Positions 35,301 through 45,540 of a stretch of 64,000 nt of DNA are shown piece by piece. The DNA is from Helianthus annuus (lineage: Eukaryota; Streptophyta; Magnoliopsida; Asterales; Asteraceae): contig NC_035448.2 of NCBI RefSeq assembly GCF_002127325.2, positions 129,843,678-129,907,677 of the forward strand. Direction: 5' to 3'. The position numbers were made by a program, and so were the translations under genes. A model generated the notes under the pieces. That model did no database searches. It was not told where the DNA came from and worked only from the letters and a program-made list of their open reading frames with translations. Position 1 is the first letter of the stretch, and every line of letters starts with the position of its first letter.

Positions 35301-36373
35301 ATAAAACCGCATTCCGCACGCCAACGGGGTTATACTGCTACACCAAGATGCCGTTCGGCTTAAAGAATGCAGGTGCCACGTACCAACGTTTGATGAACGA
35401 AACATTCAGTGACGCCATCGGTAAATACATCGAAGTATACATGGACGATCTGGTAATCATGAGCAAGGAAGAGAGCGCGATGTTGGCAAATATTCAGAAG
35501 ACCTTCAACACGCTGCGCAGCGTGAGCATCAAACTGAATCCAGCAAAATGCTCATTCGGAATGGAGGAAGGAAAGTTTTTGGGCTTCATAGTCACTAAAG
35601 ATGGTTTTAAGGTGAACCAAGAAAAGGTCCAGGCCATAGAGAGGGTGCCTTCACCAGCAAACGTCAAAGACATGCAAAAGCTCGCAGGACGATTGGCAGC
35701 ACTCAATCGTTTCCTAGCTAACCACGCAGCAAAATCCTTCCCATTCATCAAGACCTTGCGCAACTGCATGAAGAAAAACCAATTCCAATGGACTCCGGAA
35801 GCAGAAAATGCGTTCCGCGAGATGAAAGACTGTCTCATCAAGCTGCCAACTCTAACCGCACCAAACAAAGGAGAGCCTTTGGTCCTGTACCTCTCAGCTT
35901 CCGACAAGGCCGTTGGAGCCGTATTGCTGGTCGATCGACAAGGTGTCCAAACACCTGTGTATTACGTGTCCAGAACCTTAACCGACCCAGAAACCAGATA
36001 CGCAATCATGGAAAAGCTCGTCCTTGCATTGATTCACGCGTCAAGAAGGCTGCGCCGATATTTCGCCAATCACGTCATCCACGTGCTAACAAATTACAAT
36101 ATTGGGAATATCCTAGCAAGGCCAGAAATATCAGGAAGATTGGCCAAATGGGCGATAGAGCTAGGGGGACACAACGTAGTCTTCAGACCACGACCGTCGA
36201 TCAAAGGCCAAGTTTTGGCAGACTTCATGACGGAAGTCCCGGATGACAAGGACAGAGAGTGTAAGGCGATGGAAAAAGCGGAGAAAAAACAAACCGAAGA
36301 GCCATGGCTGCTGTATACAGACGGTGCATCCAGAAGATGGGGCAGGCGCGGGGCTACGGCTAGTAAGCCCTGA
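32330..36373 (+). pseudogene. Tat gag-protease-RT-RNase H, with in-frame stop
   Basis: Starts MADQNHSHPADGEISS at 32330, just after the primer-binding site. One frame runs to 36373 except for a TAG at 32948-32950; the frame on both sides is the same, so this is a single nonsense change. gag core: NVGKYNGLTDPDDHLQVF, ARIWFDNLPAGKIKSWVDF. A CEFHKDTGHLTDDC knuckle follows. Protease-like IFIDPGSTADIIYE has DPG at the active site, not the usual D-S/T-G. RT: MCVDYKDLNKACPRDCYALP, FGLKNAGATYQ, YMDDLVIMS. First RNase H: LYLSASDKAVGAVLL to LADFMTEVP. The second RNase H begins LLYTDGAS and is broken by a frameshift at about 36333. Confidence 0.9.
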
Positions 36374-38012
36374 CAAACACGAGTTCACTTACGCCATACA
36401 CCTAGACTTCAAGATCACAAATAACGAAGCAGAGTACGAAGCCTTTCTGGCCGGCTTGCGTTTGGCAATTAAAATGGGAGTCCGACACATTGAGGCACAT
36501 GTGGACTCCATGTTAGTAGCAGGCCAAATCAATGGTCAATACGAAGCCAAGGGCGACATAATGGCACTCTATCTCAACCAAGCAAAGACGTTGCTGCAAA
36601 CCTTCTATTCTTACAAGGTGCACCACATAAACCGCAGCGAAAACAAGCCGGCAGACGCCTTAAGCAAGCTTGCGTCAACAAGTTTCCAGCACCTAGCCAA
36701 AGACGTGCGCATAGAAGTTTTAAGCAACCCGTCTGTTCCACTCAGAGAAGTCAACGTCATCCAAACAGGAACCACGTCCTGGATGACACCCATAATCATG
36801 TATCTACAGTCCGGGATACTTCCAGAAAATAAAGCTGAGGCGCGGAAAATCCAGTATAAATCAGAACATTACCAGATGGCAGACGGGATATTGTACCGAA
36901 AGTCATATCTCGGCCCGCTGCTAAGATGTGTTGACGCCGACGACGCAAGTTATCTGATCCGGGAAGTACATGAAGGCATCTGCGGTATCCACGCCGGGCC
37001 GCGCATGGTAGTGGCAAAAGTAATGAACGCCGGTTACTACTGGCCCAGAATGCACCTCGATGCCGTGAAGGAATTAAGAAAGTGCAGCGGCTGCCAAAGG
37101 CATGCACCAAAAACCACGCGTCCAAAAAACGAGCTGGTACCAGTAACAACCGCATGGCCCTTTCAGCAATGGGGCATAGACATGGTGGGCCCTTTCCCAG
37201 AAGCTCCGGGGGCAGTCAAGTTCATCATCGTCGCGGTCGATTACTTCACCAAGTGGGTGGAAGCAAAAGCACTTGCGTCAACCACATCGGCAGTCGTTAA
37301 ACGATTCATCTGGGAACAAATCATATGCCGGTTCGGCCTGCCACTCCGAATCATCACAGACAATGGCACAAACTTTGCAGCAGATGATCTCGAACGATGG
37401 TTCAAAGAACTAAACATTGAACATACCTTCTCGTTGGTCGGACATCCGCAAGGGAATGGTCAAGTTGAAGCAGTCAACAAGAGCATCGTCGACGGCATCA
37501 AAGCAAGACTTGGTGAAAAAAGACGAGGGTGGGTCGATGAGCTACCAAGCATATTATGGGCCCATAGAACAATGCCAAAAACAAGCAATGGAGAAACACC
37601 TTTCAGCTTGGTCTATGGGTCCGAGGCCGTGATCCCAGCAGAAATCGGGCTTCCATCTCCGAGAATGCTCTCCATGAATCTGATCAATAACGAAGAAGAA
37701 AGGAGGATCGACCTGGACCTCCTAGAAGAACGGAGGGAAATGGCAGCAATCAACGAAGCCAAATACAAGTCAAAGCTTGAAAAATATTACAACTCCCGAG
37801 TTCGGATCTGCACCTTCAACCCAGGCGATTATGTCTTAAGGGACAATGAAGCGTCCAATGCAGAAAAACCGGGAAAACTGGCTCCCAAATGGGAAGGCCC
37901 GTACATCATTGATGAGGTCCTTGGCAAGGGGGCATACAAGCTACGCACCATGAACGACAAAGAGGTTCCACGAACTTGGAATTCCCAACAGTTACGAAAA
38001 TGCTACATATAA
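36333..38012 (+). pseudogene. Tat second RNase H and integrase, frameshifted from upstream
   Basis: The frame (open 36243-38012) takes over after a small indel just behind LLYTDGAS. It continues the second RNase H with EDGAGAGLRLVSPD, ITNNEAEYEAFLAGL, SMLVAGQINGQYEAKG and NKPADALSKLA. Two RNase H domains in a row are diagnostic of the Tat/Ogre lineage. Integrase: HEGICGIHAG and KCSGCQRHAP (HHCC finger); WGIDMVGPFPEAP, RIITDNGTNF and GNGQVEAVNKS with the three acidic residues; WEGPYIIDEVLGKGAYKL near the end. No chromodomain. The domain is otherwise open to the stop. Confidence 0.9.
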
Positions 38013-38638
38013 ACATGTAATCGTATAGGGCGAATCGCCGACACATTTACTTAATACAAGAAGTGTTTGGCTACCTTTATTTCATGCAAATTTTTTGTCA
38101 CAACTGCATTTATTACTTCGGGCGTACACGAAAACATCAATGGCTCGACCATAGGAAACGTTGTAGACCTCCAAGGCTCGTCACAACCAAGTGAACAGCC
38201 GGGTCAGACACACAACCAAAGCCTACAAAACGCCAAAAAACATAACTTCGTGCCCACATAAACACGAAAATATCGATAGCAAGGTAACAAAACATTGTAA
38301 TGCTCCCAAGGCTGTAATCCCAGCTGAGCTCACACAATAACCTGCAACTCGATCACTTCGTATGTCACAAACAAGCGCGCATACCTAAACGACAGAATAA
38401 AAACGTTGTAATAACACAACATCACCTGTCAGCGCCATCATTCATTCGTGACACCTAATCAAAGTAATTAAAACATGCACATATTATGACGATTTCAAAA
38501 TTTGCACAACCATAATCAAAGTAACAACATATCTGGCAAATACATAACACCACAGGTAAGAAATTTCAAATTGTCTCAAAAACAACCATTACAAGCCCAT
38601 TCAGAGCTATACACGGCACACAGGCCGGAAACTTCTAA
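38013..38638 (+). other. Non-coding stretch between pol and antisense gene
   Basis: No ORF supported. It would be 3' UTR of the sense transcript and downstream region of the convergent antisense gene. Confidence 0.6.
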
Positions 38639-41600
38639 TCAAGAACGGCTAGAACCAGCACCTCCTGCACCACCATCGCCATCATCTCCCAAAGCTTTCT
38701 TCAGTAAAGCTACTCCATCCGCTTTATGAGCCAACTTCCCAGCGGCTCGAACAACAGCAAAATCAAGCATCGAAAATTCTTGGCGCTTAGCAGCATAAGC
38801 ACCCTCACAATCCTCTTTAAACAACTCAAAGTGGTAATCCTTCTCATTGTTTACAGCAGCACACCTACCTTCAGCATACCCATACTTGCGCCCACTATTA
38901 TAGCCTGCCCCACCCAACTCAAACATATAGCGGGCAAGCTCAGGAGAATGCAAGATACGATCAGCAAGCTGCATGAAAAAACAAAGTAGAGCAAGATAGC
39001 AGAAATGAATACACAAAGTAAAAATAAAAAGAAAGACAGCAACAGAGCAAGCAAGGAACATTACCAATGGAACGCCACGGGATAGCAACCACCTACTATC
39101 AGCTGAAGCTTCTTCAGCAAGTAGCTCAGACGCACGGCACTCAGCCGTCTTCTCATCAAGAAGACGCTGAGCAACCTCACATTCTGAAGCCTTCTCCTGC
39201 ACAAGAAGTTCCAGCTTATCGATCCGCGCAACATACTCTTTCTCTTTCTTCTCCGCAGCAAGACGCGCCTGATGAGCCTCTTCAGCAAGGGCCGTCTTCT
39301 CACCAGACAGCCGCACAATAGCATCGCGCTGCGACTGCATCTCCGTATTCGTACGAGCACATGCGGATTCCCAATCCTTTTGTTTTTGCTCATTTAACTG
39401 CTTCTGCTCCTCGAGCTTCCGCTCAGCCTCAGCAACCCGCCATTGCAAACCTTTTTGCTCTGAGTTAAATTTTTCTCTCTCCTCAGAAAACGCCTTCTTA
39501 GCCTCTTCAAACGCCATAGTTTCTTCTCCCATAAATCGCCATTCGCGAAGAATCTCCTGAGAAGTGGCAAAGAAGTTAACCCCAGCCGTAACATGATCAT
39601 CTATAAGGGCAAAGCGGCTGCGGTTTTTCTGAAACATTCTCTCGGCAGGAGGAAGAGACAAAGAGAAAAACTCCTGACAATTCTGCAAGTCAGTCATTCG
39701 AGAACCCTGAGTAACGCTCCAACGAGGGACATGAGGCATATCATCGCAGGCCGGATTGCCCCATGAATCATCAGGAACACGTTCAAAGTGCGAGTCCCGC
39801 ACGGTGCCAGAAGTGGCCCCACCCCCACCAGGAGGACGTTTTGTGTAAATGGTTTGTTGCGGAGTAGTCTCACTAGACTCCATCTCCACTTCAACACCTT
39901 TACCCTTATCGACTCCAGCAACATCACCTCCGGCACCGTCGCCTCCAGCAGCGTCACCTCCCTCAAAAATACCTTCAACAAACCCTTCACCGCCCTTCAC
40001 AGTGGCATCAGCACCATCTCGAGGAGGGGTCAAGCCAACAGTCCTCGAAGGAGGAGAAGTAGGTGGAGTAATCTGAGAAATATCCACCGGTCGCGGCTTC
40101 TTGCTAGTCTTGGATGCTGCCATAAAACTACAATCAATAAAAAGAACCAAAGAAAGGATACCAGAAACATACACGGAAACTAAGTTACCAGGGCGGGGAG
40201 CAGAGGCAGCAAATATCTCCTCCAACAAGTTCCCTCGACCCCCACTAAACACACCCAAATCAACTTCAGATTCAGAAGGGGCTGGGGGGCATCCTTTTGA
40301 AGCTTGGCCCTCTTGGCCGCAAGAAGGGCAGCAGCTTGTTCATCAAGATGACGCTTATGATCATCAAGAGCTTTCTTCTTCATATGCTCAGTCAAAGTGG
40401 CCTTATCATCAGGATCTGACCCCTGACGCACCTCCCCAGGGCCTAGGCCAGACAATGTATCAGACACTACCACATAATCTAGATATGGAAGAGTAGAAGG
40501 TTGCTTACGAGAAGATCCAGCAGCTCCGCTTTCTTTCTTCTCTCCCCTCCTTCCAGACCTATCAATCTGTGCCTTCTTTCTCGTCTCCAACTGGGAAGAC
40601 GGATCAACAGAGGCTTCCGCATCATCATCATCCTCAACAAATTCATGTACCGGCTCAGCAACACCACCAGGCGCGGTACCTGCACGCGCGGAATGAGATA
40701 TTAGATCTTCAACATCCCGGTCAGAACTTCCACTAGAAAGGATAACGACTTCCTCTCGACCGGAGTCAACAAAGTCATCCCAATCACCCTTACCAAGAAC
40801 TTCATTCGCGTATCTGCTCAAACTAGCGTCGGTAGGATGCAGGAAACGGTCCCGTATCTGTTCCAACCACGTTGGATTGCCATCAGCCTGGATAGCCTCA
40901 ACCATGGCACCCGCGGATTTAGGGTCCAAGGCATTTAACAAACTGTAACCAACTGCAAAATGGCAACAAAATAAGGACACATAGTAAACATAGAGGGAAA
41001 TAACCAAAGGGTAAGACACGAAAGAACAATACATTTGCCTTTATGGCTATACGCAGGCTGACCCAGCGGATGTTTGGGCACCCAAAGTAAACTCATCCCT
41101 GCACCAACCAAAGCCATCTCATCCAGTTGAGAAATCGCAGTCGGCTTCGCAGTTATCTTCCCATACCATTCTTGAGCAGCATAATCTGGCAAAACATCCA
41201 CCTTAGGGACCCCTTGACCCACCTGCCTATATGACATATCCGTCGGAATCACACCACGGCGAATGTAAAAAAACTTTTGTTTCCAATCATGAATGCCCTT
41301 TATCGGCACCGAACACACCTGAGCAACTCCCATCCTAGCCTGAAAAGAGTAGAACCCGCTGGAATACGAAACGCTGTAGATAGCGTTGAACATCTCAAAC
41401 GTAGGCTCAACACGATACGACCTACAGACAAATTCGAAATGGGTAATCCGAGGGAGCCCAATCGCATTTATCTGAGAAATATGGAGCCCATAACCCCTCA
41501 AAACAGCAGCAGTGAACTTCGTAATCGGCAACCTAAAATTACCTTCCCGGAAAAAAGCAGCGTACAACGTGATAAAACCAGGAGGGGCATCCAATGCAGT

Positions 41601-41765
41601 AGATCCAGAAGGAGGGTACTGAGCCCCCCACTCAGGACGAAAGTTATGCCCCCTCACAAGCATCTGAAATTCCTCCTCCTTCCAGTTGATAACGGCTTGG
41701 TCAGGACCAGGAGGTGCTCTACTTCTATGTTTCCTTTTCTTCTGAGTAGGATTCTTATCAGCCAT
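38639..41765 (-). pseudogene. Antisense gene of Tat element (putative gypsy-type transposon family)
   Basis: Proposed exons on the minus strand are 41765-41033, 40952-40189, 40116-39065 and 38968-38639. All introns have GT...AG ends, and phases agree. It starts MADKNPTQKKRKHRSRAPPG. Exon 1 has the conserved core of the 'putative gypsy type transposon' family (LPITKFTAAVLRGYGLHISQ, HFEFVCRSYRVEPTFEMF, KQKFFYIRRG). Exon 2 is acidic (DGNPTWLEQIRDRFLHPTDA). Exon 3 holds SKKPRPVDISQITPPTSPPS and a long Glu/Lys/Gln coiled coil. Exon 4 ends GGAGGAGSSRS. A one-base frameshift near a C run at about 40290 breaks exon 2. Function is unknown; such antisense ORFs are known in several Tat elements. Confidence 0.75.
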
Positions 41766-41882
41766 GATAAGGGTCAAGAAGAAGATGATTTGAGAATATG
41801 AAAGATAGAACAAACAAGAAGAAGATAGAGAGAAATCGCACTTAGAATTCGAAAGTGAAGGAAGAAAGAGATAACCGCCCCA

Positions 41883-41890
41883 TATTTATA
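41883..41890 (-). promoter_or_regulatory. TATA box for antisense gene
   Basis: Minus strand TATAAATA, about 120 bases upstream of the ATG at 41765, followed by a GGGGCGG stretch. It lies directly beside the perfect palindrome 41891-41913. Confidence 0.6.
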
Positions 41891-41913
41891 CCCATCGCAT
41901 TTAATGCGATGGG
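41891..41913. repeat. Perfect 10-bp-arm palindrome
   Basis: CCCATCGCAT, three bases (TTA), ATGCGATGGG. It sits immediately upstream of the antisense TATA box and could form a hairpin or bind a dimeric factor. Confidence 0.85.
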
Positions 41914-42142
41914 TAGTGGAACGTCAGGGAACAGAAAAAGCGCCCAATAGATGACCGACACGTCACAGGAGAGAGAAGACGTCGGCTCTTTTTTCGGGAA
42001 GCATGGGCGACAGGGTCTGCTGATGTGACAGAAAGTCACTGCAAAAGCGACTGTTCACCTCCGAAAAGACAGGGACGTCAGACGGTCACACCAAACACTT
42101 CCCCTTAACCACCAAACTTCCAAAAGAAGGAAGCACAAGAGA

Positions 42143-42425
42143 GCCAAAACCCATGCGACATGTGTCCATTTGGCTCACTTTTTCACAAGGCCAAAACCCA
42201 TGCGGCATGCGTCCATTTGGCTCACTTTTTCAAAAGGCCAAAACCCATGCGGCATGCGTCCATTTGGCTCACTTTTTCAAAAGGCCAAAACCCATGCGGC
42301 ATGCGTCCATTTGGCTCACTTTTTTCAAAAGGCCAAAACCCATGCGGCATGCGTCCATTTGGCTCACTTTTTCAAAGAGCCAATAACCACACGGCATGCG
42401 TCCACTTGGCTCACTTTATATTCAC
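42143..42425 (+). repeat. 47-bp tandem repeats, six units
   Basis: Units start at 42143, 42190, 42237, 42284, 42332 and 42379; each begins GCCAAAACCCATGCGGCATG or a variant. The three middle units are almost identical; the outer ones are diverged. The position, between the antisense gene promoter and the 3' LTR, is where Tat elements often carry variable tandem repeats. Confidence 0.92.
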
Positions 42426-42510
42426 CAACTTCAACACGATGCATAGAAATCACAACTCTCATAAGTCCAGAATCCCTCCTAGACGATCAACTCAACTAGA
42501 AGGCACACTG

Positions 42511-42523
42511 GACTGGGGGGACT
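42511..42523 (+). other. Polypurine tract of Tat element
   Basis: GACTGGGGGGACT directly before the 3' LTR; expected site for plus-strand priming. Confidence 0.7.
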
Positions 42524-43174
42524 TGAAGAGGTATGGTCCCAATTCCCTGCCTACATGGCAAGGACCACACCACTTTTGTGCACACAAGGCACCCATGTCA
42601 CCAGAACCTTCTAGAAGCTTCCAGAAGACGTCTAGGCGGTTCATAGCTGGCATCAAAGATGCTTTGCCCAACATAAAGGACAACACGTGTCACCATTGAG
42701 AGAAGGCCACATAGGCCTGCGACAATCCAGGGAGCAGGGCTGACGCGGCCAGTACGAGGTACCCAGCACAAGCGAATACAAGGACGCCACGTGTACCATT
42801 ACACCCTTCGCGAAAGAGCAGACCAAGAGGATATTCCCCTTGGTCGGACAGCTGGCGCACACCCACAGCTGGCACAGCTGCTTCCTCCTTCTTCACCCTC
42901 CGGCTATAAATAGGACCCTTCATCATTCAGGTTGAGGATCTTTTTGCTCTCTTTACTCACTCTATACACACACTGTTTTATTCATCTCAGAGCAGTACTT
43001 ATTCTCACGCCGGAGCCTGGTTAAGAGGGAAAATCCCCTTCCCCCCTCTTAACGAGACTAACGGTGTTTACTGTTTTGCAGATTTCAGGCCACCGATACG
43101 AACGAGAGAAGAGGTTGAACCCCATAAGTGAAACGACCCTCTTGGTTATCCTTGTGTTAACCATTGTTTCAACA
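42524..43174 (+). repeat. 3' LTR of Tat element
   Basis: 651 bp, almost identical to 31610-32260, followed by GGTGT. Confidence 0.95.
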
Positions 43175-43179
43175 GGTGT

Positions 43180-43726
43180 ATAGCGGTTTAGATATACATA
43201 TTTATTCGATCGTTAACTAAAAGTTAACCGTTTTTATAAACTGCAATTAGATAAAGATCATTGTCGAGTATCGTTAATAACCTAGGGGTTATTTCTAGCT
43301 ACTCGTCTCACTAATTTCATTCATAGTCATCATCTAAGCTTCTCGCTATAACGGTATTATAACCTATTTTTATAGGTGTTTGATAACCTTTGTGTTAAGC
43401 TCATACAACCTCATTTTTTATTTCATTTAGTTCTATCTTGGATTTTCAGTCTTTATGATGATAGAACAAAACATCATGAAAGAGTATTTATGATGAAATA
43501 AGCTGCTATATCTGTTAAAGAAGTTAGGTTTAAATGACTATCAAAAGTAACCGGTTGAAAATTATTTCCTTTATATAATATATAATTTTACAACTTTTAT
43601 TTTACACACATAATTACTATCCAATTTCCTTTATATAATTTTACAACTTAATTACTATTCAACTTATTCTTTTCATTGATCCAAGCCTTCTCCCTCGTTT
43701 ACACTCCTTTCCCCCAGTTCCTGGCA
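43180..43726. other. No supported feature
   Basis: AT-rich DNA that before the Tat insertion continued from 31604. No gene seen. Confidence 0.5.
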
Positions 43727-44570
43727 GTGGCGGACTCAGGATTTTTTTTTACTGGGGTCCCATTTTCGGTGTTAAGATTTTTTACAACTAAACGTTAGAA
43801 TTTTCGGGTCGGTTGTCGTTCAAGTCGGGACGGGGCGAGAAACATAATAAAATACAATGATCATATAAAACTATATGATCATCACTTGTTAGAAAACAAA
43901 CAGTAAACAAAAGATGGCATTAACATGAAAAAAAACATTGCAAATATTTAAAGTTATTCATACGAAAATCAAACGGATATAACTCAGCCAACCATAAATC
44001 TTTTAAATATAGGCGCACGAAATTATCATCCAGGCTCAAGTTACTACACGTAAGTAATTCGGTTGTTACCTCACTAAAACTTTCACCAAACTCTTATATT
44101 TGCATTTTTATAGTAGACGATGCAATAATATTACTATACTAATATACATTATTTACATTAATAAGGATTGTATTTGTATTTTTTATAGTGGACGATGCAA
44201 TAATATTACTATGCTAACATACATTATTTACATTAATAAGGATTAAATAATATTGGTATGTTATTCCCAAGAATGATCAGCCATGGTGGCAGCAATTAAT
44301 CCTCCTAGAATTATTCAAAAATGCCAAACCATGTCAAGTTAGTTGCTAAAAAATAAACAAAAGACGCTACTTAAAAGGGTCAAACTTACGACCTGTTTGT
44401 TTGGAGAAAAAGAATTTACCACCACACCAACCTTCCTTTTGATCTTGTGGGGTCCAATGAATTATTTTTATGGGGTCCTTATAAAAATTAACATACCGAT
44501 TCTTTTAATTTTTTAAAAAACATTAGGGTCCATAGACCCCGACCCATCATATGTGGGTCCCCCCTGGCTC
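43727..44570. mobile_element. CAGTGGCGGA-type DNA element remnant
   Basis: The left end CAGTGGCGGACTCAGG matches the ends of the elements at 29246-30328 and 47747-47960. A related GAGCCAGGGGGG end is seen on the other strand at about 44560. No target duplication could be fixed, so the right border is approximate. No transposase seen. Confidence 0.5.
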
Positions 44571-44977
44571 ATGGTCCTATCTTTCTCTCGCTCTTTGTTT
44601 TCCACTCTCTACTCCATCAGAAGCCCATTTACTAATCATTTAAAATATAACTTAAATAATATTAATTTTACACTACAATCCAAAAATTTTTAATATTTAC
44701 ATAGAGTGTTCACATTCAACTTTTATTTTTTTACCTTATATTACACTAAAAATCACTATCTTTTCTCTCTCATTTTCAGTTAAATAATAGTTTTTAATAT
44801 CTTTATCATTACATTTTTTCTCTCTTCACTTACAACCACTTTCAAAATATATTAAAAAATATAAGGGGTAAATAGTGTCCCCTCAAACTTACATATGAAC
44901 AGTAACATTTCTCTCTTCTCTACTCACAACCACTTACAACTACCTACAACCGCTTTTCATAAAATAAAAAACCCCCT
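44571..44977. other. No supported feature
   Basis: AT-rich stretch with CTCTC-rich tracts (around 44580, 44760, 44820, 44910). No gene seen. Confidence 0.5.
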
Positions 44978-44986
44978 TAGATAATA

Positions 44987-45517
44987 GAGGAATTGGCCTA
45001 TAATAATCTCAACTAGACGTCATTGGTCATTGCCAGTCCCACCTTTGAATATTCCCCATGTCAGTCCCACCTTTCACCTATTTTTCCTCCATCGGTCCTC
45101 AGTTAAAAAAACTTAACGGAATTAACTTTTTCCGAATTACAAACTGACGTATTAGAACTTTTGATCAGAACAAGGATACGAGTCTATTGATGTGAAACTT
45201 ACCTCGAAACGGTGCTCCAAACGACTTGATTTTTGTTAATTGGAAGTTTAAACACCCGAATTGAAGCATCATTTTCATCGTTTGGAGCACAATTTCAAGG
45301 TAAGTTTTACATCATTCGACTCGTATCCTCGTTCTGATCAAAAGCCCTAAAATGTCAGCTTGTATTTCAGTAAAAAACTTAACTCCATTAAGTTTTTTTA
45401 ACCGAGGACCAGTGGAGGAAAAATAAGTGAAAGGTGGGACCGGCATGAGAAATATTTAAAGGTGGGACTGGCAATGACCAATGACGTCTAGCTGGGATTA
45501 TTACAAGCCAATTCCCC
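44987..45517. mobile_element. Foldback MULE-type MITE
   Basis: 531 bp with arms that pair almost to the centre (left 44987-45230, right about 45270-45517). The ends are GAGGAATTGGCCTATAATAA and, reverse complement, GGGGAATTGGCTTGTAATAA. The 9-bp duplication TAGATAATA is at 44978-44986 and 45518-45526. No coding capacity. Confidence 0.88.
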
Positions 45518-45540
45518 TAGATAATATGGGGGTTGGATGT

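Larger units (their letters stand above)
31610..43174 (+). mobile_element. Tat-type Ty3/gypsy retrotransposon, young, complete structure
   Basis: 11,565 bp. LTRs are 651 bp each, with TGAAGAGG ... TTTCAACA ends. Target duplication GGTGT is at 31605-31609 and 43175-43179. Order: LTR, primer-binding site, gag-pol (with two RNase H domains), non-coding part, antisense gene, 47-bp tandem repeats, polypurine tract, LTR. Only two differences between LTRs were noticed (GACGCGACC/GACGCGGCC and TACGAGCGA/TACGAACGA), which implies a recent insertion. Confidence 0.95.

Noticed and set aside
39788..40183. Plus-strand ORFs opposite the antisense gene
   Set aside because: Proline/serine-rich shadows of the minus-strand exon 3; the minus-strand frame is much longer and has conserved motifs.
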